Shown: positions 34,560-47,559, counted from the stretch's first letter. The stretch is 64,000 bases of DNA from Anthonomus grandis grandis (GCF_022605725.1 NC_065548.1:13983644-14047643), one strand, 5' to 3'. A program made the numbers and translations. Notes: generated from the sequence alone by a model not told the origin.

Positions 34560-35330
34560 AAATAACACATTTGCACTAACCCATAACCAATCTAGTACGA
34601 CAATATCTCCTTACTCTTTACTCGTTTTATTGGATGTTTCTAACCTTTTTCATAGCATTCCTTCTCAAGATTGTTTATCCATTACCGTGAATTGCTCTAT
34701 TTAGATTTCAGTTTAACTACCGATATTATTATAGAAATTTGCTCTTTAATAGATATTGTTTTAAGATAAAATTTATTCCAAATCCAGAAGTTTTCAGGTT
34801 CTATCTTGAGAAAAAGATCTCAGAATGCCTTTCTTTTAAAAAGTTCATCAACTGTTGATACAGATACGGGGATGATATTTGTACAACATTTACCGGATCT
34901 AAGGATGACTTGCAGGTTTAAAAACAAAATTTAACAGCTTTACAGTTTTATTAAATTTGCATATGAAAAAGAAAATGACGGTTCATTACCCCTTTTTTGA
35001 TTTATTGCTTAGAAGCTCAAGTATCAATTCATTCGAATTTGAAATTTGTAGAAAACCTACAGTAACTAATAGTATAATTCACTTTTCTTCCAACCATCCT
35101 TTTAACCAGAAATTTGCTGCATTTTATTAATTGTTTCACAAACTTTTTAACATTTCTTTTTCTTTAGACAACTTTCTTAACACGATTTATCGCATAGCTA
35201 GAAATAACGGATATCCTTCTTCTCTTTTCGGTAATGACATTATTGATGCTGGATATAAGTTTCATCCTAAAGCGAATACTGAGGTGCTGGATGTTTTGGC
35301 GGAAGGGGTTGTGGACTGTGGTTAGATTTT
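34560..35330 (+). pseudogene. Penelope-like element reverse transcriptase, decayed
   Basis: LVLLDVSNLFHSIP near 34625 is the Penelope-type palm motif A (family SFDVVSLFTNIP). After lost frame, YRYGDDICTTFTGSKDDLQ near 34860 is motif C (YxDD), preceded by an in-frame TGA where the family has Trp. PFFDLLLRSSSINSFEFEIC near 34995, RKPTVTNSIIHFSSNHPFNQ near 35055 and NNGYPSSLFGNDII near 35205 follow the characteristic 'LPFLDV...YRKPTHTDRYLHFSSHHP...NGYP' order. No GIY-YIG endonuclease domain is visible downstream. It is the only Penelope RT in the window. Confidence 0.85.
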
Positions 35331-36935
35331 TTGGAGAAAGTTCTGGAAATTAATAAGGCAATAAAATTACCTAATTCTCATACTTAAATTGGAAACTTTT
35401 GCATTAAATTATAATCCTTTATATTTTATTTAATCCTCCCTCCTTAATAGAATCTAATTAGTATACTCACTTGATCAATTTAAATCACTTTTTTAGAAGA
35501 AGCAATAAAAAAATTTAGTAGAAGATCTTCAAAATACACTTGAACAAGTGAAACGTAAAAAGCGCTAACCTATAAAAAGATTATAAAAATAAACGAGCCC
35601 AATCTGGATACAATGTGCGTTTTTCTAAATGAGAGACACCACCTGCAAACGTTTAATTTCTGGAAGAAAACGTGGCTCTAAATACCACGCCGACAATAAT
35701 CATAATAATAAAAAGAATTTCATCCTACTCCACCGCGAAGAGACGGTGCACACGTGCCAGATGTTTTCCCGATGATTTATTTTAAATATGACGTAAACCC
35801 TTTGTTCATCTGATACTATTTTAAGATTAATAAAAAATGCATTAAAAAAGCGCTTTATTTATGCACTTTAAATATCGATGAGAAACCTTTTTAAAGCTAC
35901 CATATGTTAGACAGTAGGGGTCGATTGACCTCCATCTGCTTCTATTTAGTTAAGGCAGGTTTCTTTCCACCCTTGGAATGTTATATTTTGTTTGGAAATT
36001 CGAGAGGTTTATAAACCGAAAGGGGGTCGTAAAACTTTAAAATAGCAGATTTTTGCCCCGAAAAAGATTTTTCAGTTTCCTAGAATATCGAAGGGTAATT
36101 TTTCGAACAATAAAATGTTTTTATTTCTAAAGATTATTGTTTTTTTTTAAAGACATAAAAGTGAAGCACTCGCTGATACTGCAAATTTGAATGCAAAAAA
36201 AAATGTTCTTCGGGTTTCCCACATTCTACAACATAAATCCATCAAGGAAGGTTTCATTGGTGACTGAGGGTTCTCCCAAACAAAGCGTCTTATAAAAATC
36301 TAGGAGTTTGAAATTTTCTTTATTTTGCAATGGGGTTCACTTATTAAACAGTACCCTGGTCTTGATTATTTACGTCTAGTAGAAATAGAGCTTTGAACAT
36401 CAGCTTTAGCCTCTTACAGCTCTACACCCAAAAACTATACCATATATAGAAATAGTTTATTTCTAAAATATGTAAAGTTGAATTTAAAATAAAAATATAT
36501 TTTTATTGATATCCCTGGATTCTAGATAAAAGATAATACCTGAGAAAAAAAACATGAATTCCTATTTTGGTAATGGTATGGTAAAAAAGGGTGAAAAATC
36601 ATACTTTTCTGGTAAAATTTGGCGTTAAAATGAAAAGGATCTAATATAAAAATCTATACATTTTATAAGAGTAACTTGACCTTTCTTAAACTAGCCGTAA
36701 AAGTGCCTTGTACAACTGCGACAACATCGCTTGTTGTTGTACACCTCAATATTGTTACGTTAAATTAGTCGCGATTTTCGTAAATAGTATCTCAAGGCAT
36801 AATCCGAGGTATTTATTAATTGTATAATCAAGGATTATATTTATCGGAAAATTGTGAAACTAAACTAAAAATACCACGTCGTTTTTGTTTTGTTTGTAAA
36901 TAACGCGCTCTAGTTTTTCCTGAGATCCAAAGGTT
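35331..36935. other. Gene-free gap
   Basis: No coding signature on either strand. 35735-35780 is a short less AT-rich patch ('gtgcacacgtgccag'). The 84-codon minus frame at 36860-37114 overlaps the start of the next LINE and is a shadow. Confidence 0.4.
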
Positions 36936-36939
36936 TTTG

Positions 36940-38300
36940 GAGTCTGGTCACGATGTCGCAGCAGGACTGTTATAAGTGCACAAAAAATCTTATGTGATAA
37001 GAGAGTAATTTTAGTAAAGGCATTATATGTAGTTAATGTACAGGAGCATACGCAGGAGAAAAACGCATAGAGTGAGTGTTTGTGAGTGAGTGACATGAGT
37101 TTATCAAGCAACACTCAATTTGTGTTCCTGTTGTAAAAACAGTATTAAAAAGATACCAGACATTCAGAACCAAATGCATAAAACCCATCAATAAAGTAAT
37201 AAAACAGCAAACAACTTAGCCAATTTGATGGAACAGGTAGAGACGCAAGGAAAATGAGTCATTAAAGGGAGAGATCATAATAAAATGGGAAATTAAACAG
37301 GTCGATTAAAAAATTCCTAAAAAACATAGCTTTTTAGCATATGTATTTAAAAAAAATTAAAGGAAAAAGTCGAAACAATAAAATGTACAACAGAAAGAAA
37401 GCAACCAGACCAAGATGTTGAAATAACTTAACTCATAAAGTTAAACTATTAATCAATCAATAATCTTCTGTAGAATTCCGAAATCAGAGCAGGCAGACAA
37501 ATTGAAAGATGACACAGAAACCATTAATTCATTATCCAGCAAAATTGAGTTGATCTTGCCACAGACCGAAAGAGTTTTCAAATTGGACACCGAAAGCCCT
37601 CATATAAAGAAGCCAATAAAAGTCATCCTTTCAAACAAAGATGAAGGCTTAAAAGGCTTAAAAGAAAATGAAACTAGACGAGAAAAAACTAGAAATTGTT
37701 AAATCCGACCAAACTCATATCAAAAGGAAATATTTAAAGCATGTTTTAATGAAGCTGGATGCGCAAGAGAGACAAGAAAACTAAAATTTGATTATAAAAT
37801 ATATCAGTGAAATTTCTAAATTTAGAAGCACAATTTACTTTCTGGTATACCAACTTTAAGTTCTATACTCAATAAAATGGATAAGTGAAAAGTTAGCATT
37901 TTGGCAACAAGTTCAACAATAATCATTCTTACAAAAACATACTTAGTGATTATACTGATCGGGCCTAATAAGTCTAGATGGGTATAGCATTTATCGAGTA
38001 GATCGCTTCCAACAATGAGGAGCAGGGACATGTATCCTCGTCTTAAACAAAGTAAATATTTATAGTATAAGCTGCACCACTCCTTAAAGTTACTGTGTGA
38101 TTGGATATTTAAGTAAATAATGCTAATTTTCAAATCGCATGCATTTATAGGCCAGGATATATCTCCATAGACCAAGTTAACACACAAATGATCAACTAGA
38201 TTGATGTTGAAGACCTCTAGCATAAGAATATCAACATTTATTTAAAGAGATTTCAATTACTCCAACATAAATTGGGATATCCTGGGGATTATTCCATCAA
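36940..38300 (+). pseudogene. CR1-like LINE, 5' part: ORF1 and start of endonuclease
   Basis: MSQQDCYKCTKNL at about 36952 has the Cys-x2-Cys start of a gag-type zinc (PHD-like) finger, soon lost to frameshift. Lys/Glu-rich coiled-coil-like sequence follows. The frame 37480-37700 then resembles the LINE ORF1 'GIPES...' domain (LSSKIELILPQTERVFKLDT, IKKPIKVILSNKDE). YLKHVLMKLDAQER is near 37740. The endonuclease begins at about 37840 (LNKMDK-like) with LDGYSIYRVDRF and GTCILVLNKVN near 37970-38060. The minus frame at 37822-38223 is a shadow. The element continues after an inserted repeat block at 38.84 kb. Confidence 0.7.
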
Positions 38301-38349
38301 ATGTATCAAGACATAGTATATTTTTAAGTTAAAGTCTAAAAGAAATGTT

Positions 38350-38830
38350 GACAGTAACTCATTGAGAAAAAGTGTTCTCAATTCAGGCAATTGAAGACTT
38401 GACAGTGAAGATATTATGCTAACCTATAACTGCCTAAAAATGATTGTTATCAGATAGTTGATTACTGAAACAGTAACTTTGTACCTCAACTGCTTGGAAT
38501 TTAGACAATTAGAGTCTAAAACAAAAGTGTTGACAGTAACTGCCTGGAATAAAGAATCTCATGCTAACCCTCAACTGCCTGGAAAATAAATATTTGATTA
38601 CCTCCAGGCAGTTGAAACTCCAGGCAGTAACTCGGTTGGTGCACTTCAACTGCCTGGAAAAAAAAAAACTATTTCTTCCAGGCAATTGAAGACTTGACAG
38701 TAAAGATATTATGCTGATCTATAACTGTCTGGAAATGTTTTGTTTTAGGCAGTGGATTATTGAAACAGTAACTTTTTATTGTACCTCAATTGCCTGGAAA
38801 AGAAATATTTGATTAATGATAAAATTGTAT
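38350..38830. repeat. Palindrome-rich CCAGGCAATTGAAG repeat inserted in a LINE
   Basis: Two ~150-bp segments starting 'caggcaattgaagacttgac' at 38385 and 38680 are near-identical ('aagatattatgct', 'tgaaacagtaactt'), giving a period of about 296 bp. Perfect or near-perfect hairpins lie between them: 38571-38583 with 38603-38615 (13 of 13 bp), and 38644-38659 with 38676-38691 (15 of 16). The block interrupts the LINE endonuclease coding order, so it is probably an insertion. Confidence 0.8.
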
Positions 38831-38839
38831 TATTTATAG

Positions 38840-40812
38840 TAATATTCACCAACCAGTTACTTCTCCAACTCGTTATAAAAATCGACAAAGGTATTTATTA
38901 GATGCGCTTTTATGCAGTGACCACAAAAGTGTTTTTGACCTGTACTCAGAGCCATCCATAAGAAAAAGTGACCATGTTATTCTAGCTGCAAAAGCTCAAA
39001 TAAAACTTAACCTCCCAGACCAACAAAGTTTTAAGAGGAAACTTTTATTTTGCTGATTATCAACAGATAAATAGTTAAGTTATGCAGCAGATAACCAATA
39101 GAGATAGTTGCAAATTTGAACATTTTGACCATCTTTAAAATGCTATAGAACACCAAATCTGTTCTGAGTTAATTCTAAGCCATGAATCAATGAAAGAAAT
39201 TTTAAACTAATAGATAAAAAATATAAACTATGAGACAAATATAAAATCAATAAGACTGAAAGAAATTATGAGACTTGTACAATACACAATAACATTTTAT
39301 AGCAAAATTTACATGAGGCTTGCAGAGGATGAACCTAGGAAGAAGGATTTGCAAATAAGTTTGACAAATCTTATTCCCAAGTACCAAATAATGACCATTT
39401 ACCTTCAGGTTTAGGCTTTTATTACTACCATAAATTTTACTGAAGAAAAAGTGAACAAAGCACTCAAAAAAATGAAGAAAGCATCAAGTCCAGGACCAGA
39501 TGGAGTATAGAGCTTGGAAGGAAAAAAGGGAAACAGACATAAACCAGAAAATTACCCTCTAATCAGTCTATGTTGTAATCCTCTTAAATGCATGGCAAAT
39601 ATAGTTATCCAAGAATTAGCAACCTTCTAGAGAATAATCTAATCACCGCAATTTTAATACCGCAAATTTAATAGAATATCTAAATAATTGGACTAAAAAT
39701 AATGATAGCAGTCAGCCAACAGACACTATTTACTTAGACTACAAGAAGGCATTTGATAAAGGCCTAGGCAACTTGTTATTTATAAAACTCGAACACTTTG
39801 GACTTAGATGAAACCTACTGAACAAGACTTCTGATATGTTAACAAACAGATGCTCCAAATAAAAGTAAATGGAATCATGTCAGAGAAACATCTTGTAAAA
39901 AGCGAATTTATCCAGGGGTCACTGTTGGGACCATTACTGTTTGTCCTATATCTTCTTGACTTTGTAGACCTCATATACGCAACAGTTAAACTTTTTTGCT
40001 TATGATAGTAAAGTATATGCAAATCGTTTGCTCATGCAGAGCAGCTAAAAATAGATCTTCAACCAGTAAAATTATATGGGAAATTACATTTATTAAATCC
40101 AAATGCACAGTACTTAGAATAGGACCAAACAACCTAAACACAGAGTACAGGTTAAACAATAGGACTGTAGCAGCTGTTTCTGAACAGAATGACTTGATGA
40201 GCAGCAACAGTTCCAACACATTTGAAATAGGAAAATCATATTGTAAAAATTGCAAAATTTTCAGCCAACTCTTTTATTTACCTCATAAAACAAGCATTTT
40301 AAGACCACTTAAAGATAATCATAATAAAGCTCTATATAAAAATTATATAAGGCCAAACATTGAGTATGCAGTTACAGTATGGAACCCATATTATATTAAA
40401 GATATAGTAATTTTAAAGTACAAAGAAGAGTAACAAGAATCCCTCCTGAATTAAAAGACCTCCCTTATCCGGACAGGCTGCAGAGGTGGCAGCTATCAAC
40501 ATTGAAAGAAAGGAGACTTCGGGAGGATGTATAGAGACTTTTAAAATCTTAAACGGACATTATAATTTCCAAATTAGAAATATTCTAAAGCAGAATCAAG
40601 GCCGGCATCTTCGTAGGCTCTCAAAAACATTGGAAAAGGAGAAAGTATATAGCCATGGAACACCGTATCCGAACTGTGAGTATCACAACTATCAATGCTT
40701 TTAAGAATCACATTGACATGGATCTTAAAAACAGTGGTGTACTAGGCACTATAGTGGATCCTAATTTCCAAACAACAATGTTTAAACCACCAATAGGTTC
40801 ATCGGTTTAACC
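38840..40812 (+). pseudogene. CR1-like LINE, 3' part: EN end, RT, C-terminus
   Basis: RYLLDALLCSDHKSVFDLYS, then EPSIRKSDHVIL near 38890-38970, is the endonuclease C-terminus. The linker is near 39310-39420. RT runs KKASSPGPDGVY near 39480, PENYPLISLCCNPLKCMANI near 39545, TIYLDYKKAFDK near 39725 (motif A), SLLGPLLFVLYLLDFVDLI near 39925 and LFAYDSKVYANR near 39990 (motif C, Asp pair degraded). FIKSKCTVLRIGPNN and RLNNRTVAAVSEQNDL are at 40090-40200. The thumb, YIRPNIEYAVTVWNPY, is at 40345. ELKDLPYPDRLQRWQLSTLK and CIETFKILNGHYNF near 40450-40560 are the classic CR1-type C-terminus. There is no poly-A tail. Despite many stops, this is the longest LINE here. Confidence 0.88.
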
Positions 40813-42007
40813 GCCTGCTATTGACTATTACTGAATTAAATGCAAAAAATTGAGGCTTTTTCTGGTTTTTGTTTTTCACTCTACTCCCCAAAACTACCTC
40901 CCACTACCTAGGTGGAGAATTATTTTTTTTTGTTTATCATAAGGTTCTCTACCATAGCCAACCGTTACACAGCCTTGAATAAAAAAAATTTTTCTCAATT
41001 TAAATTGTTGCAATTAGCCTGTGCTAAATATTCAAATGCGCCACAAAAATACCTGCGGCCTCGTTACAAATATTTGTCTAATATTTGCCGAGCGACAGGT
41101 ACACAGACGTAATGGAAAAAGTATTTATTTTACGATAAAATTAGTCACTTTATTTAACAATCCCCGATAATTATTTGAATCCCAAATAAACACGCAAACA
41201 TCCATATCGCTTGTTTGCACATAATTAGCACATACGATGCCGATATTTTTTGTTGTATTATTTAATGTAAAGAAAAAATCTAAAAAAATAAATTCGACAC
41301 GATTTGCACTCACCCATTAGCCAGTCGGTAAATATTTCAACGCGTTTTACGGTAAATAATGGCTCAAATGTGAAAATAAACATGCGTAGAAATCTGGGAA
41401 AAAGTTTGTTTGGAAAACCGATTCGTGCCTAAATAGCGTTCAGAAATATAGTGTTTATCTCATGAATGGTGTTATAAAATGTGTTTTCGGGATTGACATG
41501 ATTAGCCAAATAGTGTCATGAACCTTAATACGTATAAAATAAAAAAAATAAAAGTTTATTTACCATTATACCAGGATCACGAAATTATTGGCTAGACCAG
41601 GACGTCATTTATTTGTTTTTTAAGTAAGAATAATTTTGAAGCTTGGAGTGCTCAATGGTTCCCTGAGATTTATGTTGTTGATTAAAAAAAATCAAATATT
41701 ACTTCTGGTTTTAAAACGCACCTTATATTACACCATTTGATAAAGCGATTTTTTTCAAAAAACTGTTTTTATTTCCAATTTTATTAAAAAATAAAAAAAA
41801 AGTTTGGAATCCCAGTCGAAAAGGAACGAACTACATTTTTTACTGTGAGCAACATTTTTTCTATTTTTAATTTTATTACTATTTTTTAATTACTTCAAAG
41901 TAGTGTGATAAAATTGGTTGGTTTTAAAGTATATTTATTTACGGTATCACTTTCAAAATAATTTAAGCAATTTAATAAAAAAAATTAACGATATCATTAT
42001 ACTAAAA
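40813..42007. other. Gene-free gap with a moderate-GC patch at 41.03-41.35 kb
   Basis: 41035-41110 ('acctgcggcctcgttaca', 'gccgagcgacaggtac') is less AT-rich and not visibly repetitive. Frames at 40912-41112 (plus) and 41125-41313 (minus) have no motif. Confidence 0.35.
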
Positions 42008-44450
42008 GGACGTATCCCACAAATCTAAAATTTTACAGAAGGCGAAAAAAACGTATATTGTTTTAAATGTTCGAAAGATGTTAGGTTTTTTAAGTGCATA
42101 TTCCTTAAAAAAATATGATTTTTAATTACATTGTTTTTTCTGTGACCTATTTAACTAAATGACACTATTGGATACGACATATTTTTTGTAGTGTGTCATA
42201 TTAGTATCATAATTATTGTCGGTTAAGACAAATTACACAATGATTATAATTAAAATAATAAATTTTATTTATCAAGAAATTACTTTTTTAATTAATTTTT
42301 GAGAGACACAAAACTTTGAATATATGTTTGAATACAAAAACTAATATAAAAAATAAGGTTCTAATTCGTTTTCTTATTATTTATTTTTGTTTTATCTTTG
42401 ACAGGCTTATTTGCATAACGCTTTATTGTCATTTCTTTTTTTGGTTTTATAATTTATTTTTTTTCTCAAGTCATACAAGTAATGTGTATGTTTTGGAATA
42501 ACTGTTTTTGGCTGTTATAGGTCAAGCCACTGTCATTTCTTTTTAAATGTCTTTGAAAAAACTCTTTGTTATATAGTGGCTTCTTTTTGTCTTTGTGATA
42601 AGATTTCATATGGATCGTCGTATTTAGTGTTAAAACAATACCTCCATACCTTCTGGATATATTAATATTTTAGGCATTTTAAGTCCATTACCTTTAATGG
42701 GCTATTTAATTTTCCCGTACGAATTGAGTTATATCTCACCAGGTTTGGGTTTTCAAAATTAAGAAAGTACGAATGGTCCAAATATTACACTTTTAAAGGC
42801 TTTGGTGTCCTGGTGCTTTTTATAATATTTATATAGTATGTCGACAGAACAATATAGTGAACAATATAGTGCTTCTTCACTTTTGTTCCCTAGAAAAAGT
42901 TTACATGCATGAGTTGACAAGTTCTAGATTGTAAAATTGTGCAAACTTGCTTGTAATTGAAAACATAATTTATTTGATTTTGTCCTTTCTTCTAGTACAA
43001 GTAATTTTTTTGACGAGCTTGGTCTTTTGCTAAAATATTGTTCTGGTAGACAATTTCTTTGACTTATTGCATTTTGTGTTCACAGCATAAATCGCACTGA
43101 TCTTTTCTAAGCTTGAATAGCCCAAGACTCTTTTAGAAAGGTGATGATTGACAAGGGCAGTTCATCTGCGTCTACACATTTTTTTCTACACGGTTCAAAT
43201 ATACCAATTTTAGATTTGAAATCTTCCTTTAAATATAAATTATTTGACTTTTTGCAGCAGTAATGAATTTCCCTTTCTTGTGGATGGACTTTTTGTGTAG
43301 CTTCTTTTCCTTTCAGTGTAGCTAGTAATGTGTAAATCATAGAGTCTTTTTTGTTTCCAGGACATACTCCAAAATTTCTCAAAAATTATTTGTCAGTTTC
43401 CTTCAGACAGCAGGTGGCAGAAACGATTTGCTGTTTTTTTACAAAAAATTAAATTACATTTAGGTTCGAGAATTCTTTTGTTTCTTATTGCTTCGTGTTT
43501 AATCGTCCCGTCTTTAAATCTTGTGTATCCAACGTACTCTTCTCCGATCATGCTCTTTATTTTGTTAATGTTTTTATCCCATAATTCGCTATTGGCTTTA
43601 TTCTTTCAGTTATTCTCGTATTTATAAAAACTGTACTCTACTTGGGTTATATTAATTTTTTTTTCATTCTCATTTTTATTAATTTCATTTTCGGGTGGTA
43701 TAAAGTCAGAATCATAATAATATATAAAAATCATAATAATAATATCAGAACTATTTTCAGGCTCTGCTAAATTTTTTTGTTAGTAAATCTTAATAATCTT
43801 TAATTAGTAAAGAATAACCTCTTGAGTATTCTCTGTTCATTTTCCAAATCTGCTATAGCCTCGCAACTTTCACATAATAATCCAATGGTATTAACTATTG
43901 GCAGAATTTCATAAATGACATCACCGGATAACAAGTCACCATTAAATGCTATGATCTTGAAAAAAATTGCTTCCATCTTCGTTAATGACTTCTAATTCTT
44001 ACGATATGTCGTACTGAATAATTAAATAAAATGCTAATAATAATTACTTGTAAGAAACTACATCTATCTCTCTTGTTCTAGTACGATAACCCACAACATA
44101 AATTAGTATGCTATGTCGTATTAAACAGTCGAATAGTTTTAGAAATATGTCGTATCCAACATTTTATTCGAAATTACAATATGTATATGAATTGATTATT
44201 TCAAAGGCAAAAACGTTTTACTATTATTTATCATTATGGATAAATTAACATCATTAAAGAAAATAATTGATATTAAAATATCACTTACCTCCTTAACCAA
44301 CATCTTGAAAAAATAGACACTTTAAATACACCTTTTGATTATTCTAATGCAACAAACTATAACAGTCAATACTCACCTAAAAAATCAGCTGTTATATGCT
44401 GACATATTAGAATAGGCGCAAAATAGTCCAAAAAATTGTGGGATACGCCC
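42008..44450. mobile_element. DNA transposon with short inverted ends, ~2.44 kb
   Basis: The left end 'ggacgtatcccacaaat' (42008-42024) and the reverse complement of the right end, 'gggcgtatcccacaatt' (44434-44450), agree at 14-15 of 17 positions. An inner inverted pair, 'ttggatacgacatat' (42169-42183) and its complement (44147-44161), is perfect. The pair encloses a minus-strand pseudogene. No target-site duplication is clear. Further 'tatgtcgta' copies at about 44004 and 44113 and 'ggatacgagaaac' at 44614 suggest repeated transposase-binding-type sites. Confidence 0.6.
42515..43976 (-). pseudogene. Transposon-encoded protein of an insect 'uncharacterised' family, decayed
   Basis: Minus strand. 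An ATG at 43976-43974 opens 58 codons (GDLLSGDVIYEILPIV, CESCEAIADLENEQ). Later comes SELWDKNINKIKSMIGEEYV near 43600. IIFEKFWSMSWKQKRLY near 43400 resembles the '(I)F..FW.L.W..K..FV' block of a protein family repeated in many aphid and beetle genomes. Cys residues lie at CNLIFCKK and RFCHLLSE. The end reads VMDLKCLKY near 42700 and YDDPYEILSQRQKEA near 42610, like the 'DV.A..Y...G.I.Y.......LPQR' C-terminus of that family. The DDE core is not identifiable. I infer that this is the element's own protein; its exact superfamily is uncertain. The minus frame 43107-43382 is another frame of the same region. Confidence 0.5.
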
Positions 44451-46890
44451 TGGAATTGGAATATTGGTATCGATATAAGAATTTATTAATATATGAAATT
44501 AAAAGCAAAATTTGGTAATGTGATTTTAATGTAAAATATGATTTCCTTATTTTTGCCTTCAAAAACTTCTCTTTTGCAGATATCTTCATTAAGATTTTTG
44601 TATGCAATGCATAACCAAAATGGATACGAGAAACATTTTTTTATTTTAATAATTTTTCCATTCCAACAACTGAACGAAGATATAAGGGTTTTAAGGTTTA
44701 CACTTATGTAATAAATGTAATAAAATTAAGTAGATTAGAGTTTATTAATACAATAAATTCAAATCTGACCTTGGTATGTACCAATGGCATGTTTATAATA
44801 TGATTTTAACCTATTTTTGCCATTAAATATCTTTTTATAAAAGATTTCTATTTTGCAGATATTTGCACTGCCTTTTTTTGAGGCAACCTACATTTTCCGT
44901 TAAAGTGTCTATCTTTTAATGCGGAAAAGGGAAAAAGTGATTTATTTAAAAAAAATTATTTTCGTGAAAAAAAGCGTGTATTTATTTATTAATTGATGGT
45001 TTTCCAAGGTCTAATAGCTCAGTTACAGGAAATATCATAAAATATTTATTTAAAATTAATTCAAGGAGGTAGCATCTCCAGTTTAATAATAAAGTAACAA
45101 ATTAGAAATATAAATATGTACATAAATCATTCCTAAGAAAATCCACATTTTTTACAAAAAAAACAATATAAATGTTTCCAGGAAACCGAGATAAATATTT
45201 ATTTAATTATTGTCACTTTTCTAAATAAAACCAATTAACTTCAGTTTTAGTGAAAATAATTACACATTGCATAGTAACTTGTTCCCAGTAAAATTATTGT
45301 TGCATTATGCATCGGCGAGAGAAAAACAGCTGGTGGTGTGTACGTTCATTTTATTTGTGAGAAGGCCGGCAGATGTTGTCCGGGCCGAAATCGACGGAAA
45401 TTTACAGGCACAAACCGTGAAACATTTTTTTTTTATTTATTTTGATGCTTTTGGGTTGAAAAGCTGCTTTTATTGAGAAGGGTTTAATTCAAACATTGTG
45501 AAAGCCATTTGGGATCATACATAAATGATATCTGATGTTACTGCATTTTTATTACGTCGTCATAGAAACTGAATTATATCCGTTTCAAAAATGCAGATGT
45601 AATTTCAGTGCAGTTTCACAATTTATTGCAAAATTCTTTAAAAAACCGTCCCATCTCAGCGTCTCGCATGCAAAGTGACTAAGGAGCCTATACAATTATA
45701 CAAGAAAAAATCTTAGATTTACAGCAGAACTTTTGAAAAAACTGTTGATGCTTTTAATATTCCAAAATCACGAAACACAAAAAAAACTTTTTTTAAATTC
45801 ATTAATATTTTTTGTCTGATTTTTCCTTAAATGAATATATAAACTCATTCAAATAGAAACAACAGCTCGTATTGAATTAGATTGTGCAAATACAAAAATA
45901 ACAAATAATATCTCATTGAAACTTAATATAAATTTCTACTACTCTTGGTCGATCAAGTGACAAACTAAACTTGTAGCAATAATTAAATAACTTTCTTATA
46001 AACAGAAAAAAATAACTAAGAAGGTTATACAACAAAAAAAACTTGGTTAATACCCGCAAAACAAAAAAAAAACATAATAATAATAATTATTATTATTTCT
46101 AAGCCAATAGAGCGTAAATGTTATCGTTCTGAAATCTCAGAAACACCAACGATATAACAAAATCTAGCACCGATTCTCCTTGTTGGCCTTGATGTTACGG
46201 TTGCCATCACGCGTAACGATTAACTACTGTTTAAATTTGTATTATTAGTCCCGAAGTAGTCGATTAAATGCTTTTTATTAACATACCAGTTGCATTCATT
46301 TCCCTCATTACGTGCCGGTAATGGGGAAATAAAAAATACTTGATCGTAACTTTCAAGTTAATCATTGAATTGGGTTTATTTGCACTGACTAATTCAAAAT
46401 TAATTGAGATTTGGAATTTTTTTTGTATTCTACTATTTTATTTCTATAGCACTGTCTGGAACTTTTAAAACATCTGTATTTCAAACTATTAAATACATTG
46501 AATGAAATACTTGAAAACCTACAGTAAAACACATTTATTCTGTTTATAGTTCAAATGAGGCTTTAACACCTCCTATCCAACTTAACCGCATAATAATTTA
46601 TAGTAAGTTGTCTGGTAGTTTTAGTATGATATTGAATTCAAATAATATCAATAAAGTAATAATTATTATGGTATTTACATACACAAAAAACATCAATAAT
46701 TTTTTGTAATTAGTCTTAGATGTTAGGTGAGAGAGTATATTTATAATAAATAATAAAGCTCTTTGTTTTAGATTACATAAGAAAGTACATGAAATAGAAT
46801 GACGTCAAGAATTCACACTGGTACTAAATATTACAAATATAAAAATCTTACAAACAATATGGTTCTGAAACCAATATTATTTTAATATAG
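44451..46890. other. Gap without gene; moderate-GC islands near 45.3 and 46.25 kb
   Basis: 45290-45425 ('gagaaggccggcagatgttg', 'ccgggccgaaatcgacgg') and 46170-46325 ('gttacggttgccatcacgcg', 'ttacgtgccggtaatgggg') stand out from AT-rich flanks and are not visibly repetitive. The 69-codon frame at 45267-45476 is unassigned. (ATA)/(TTA) runs lie near 46075-46097. Confidence 0.4.
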
Positions 46891-46894
46891 AATT

Positions 46895-47380
46895 TAAATC
46901 TCCTAATGGAGATATTCGACATTTGAAAAGCATAGAATCGTCAGTGAACTTTCATTCATATTATATTTGCTTAGTACTCTAATACCATAGTAAATAAAAT
47001 TGAATTTTTTAATTGTCCTTTATGGTAGCCCAGTATTAATTGAAAATAAGCTTTACTGCCAATTATTAGGTTTTTATGATCAGCATATTTTCCATATTTT
47101 GGCTGGATAAATTCAATAACAGAATCTTTAAAAAATCAAAGAACAAGACTGTGCCCAGTATACTATCTTGTGCAATTCCTACATCATTAGACAAATTCGG
47201 AGTAACCAATTTTTCTTGTTTCTGTGTTTTGGATCAGCAAATTTCTATCCAAGCATGATGCTTTGGACAAATCCAAGAGCAAGTTCAACATTTTTAAGGT
47301 GTTCAAGAATCTGACCACCAAATGGAAAAATAGCGGTTTGGGTTCTCTGAGAATATTCCTCATTTAAAAGATTTATTAAT
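46895..47380 (-). pseudogene. Small LINE reverse transcriptase fragment
   Basis: Minus strand: LLLDLSKASCLDRNLLIQN near 47280 resembles motif A ('LDLSKAFDCVDHNLL'). GIAQDSILGTVLFFDFLK near 47170 resembles 'GVPQGSILGPVLF', and KYADHKNLIIGSK near 47080 resembles 'YADDTNLI'. All three palm motifs are present in order, each with altered key residues. The plus frame 47076-47258 is a shadow. Confidence 0.6.
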
Positions 47381-47559
47381 TATTAATGAAACTGGTGCTA
47401 TTTTTATAATATTAAGGGTTTTTTAAAATAAGCATTCACATTATCATAAAAAAGACAAAATATCTAGTAATCACGAGCAAATAAGATAAGTTTCAGAATG
47501 CAAAACTCTCATAAATACTAAAGACATAGAATGAGTAAAAAAAAATTATCTGGGTTATG

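Noticed and set aside
37822..38223. 133-codon minus-strand frame
   Set aside because: Antisense to the LINE endonuclease (LDGYSIYRVDRF on the plus strand); no motif of its own.
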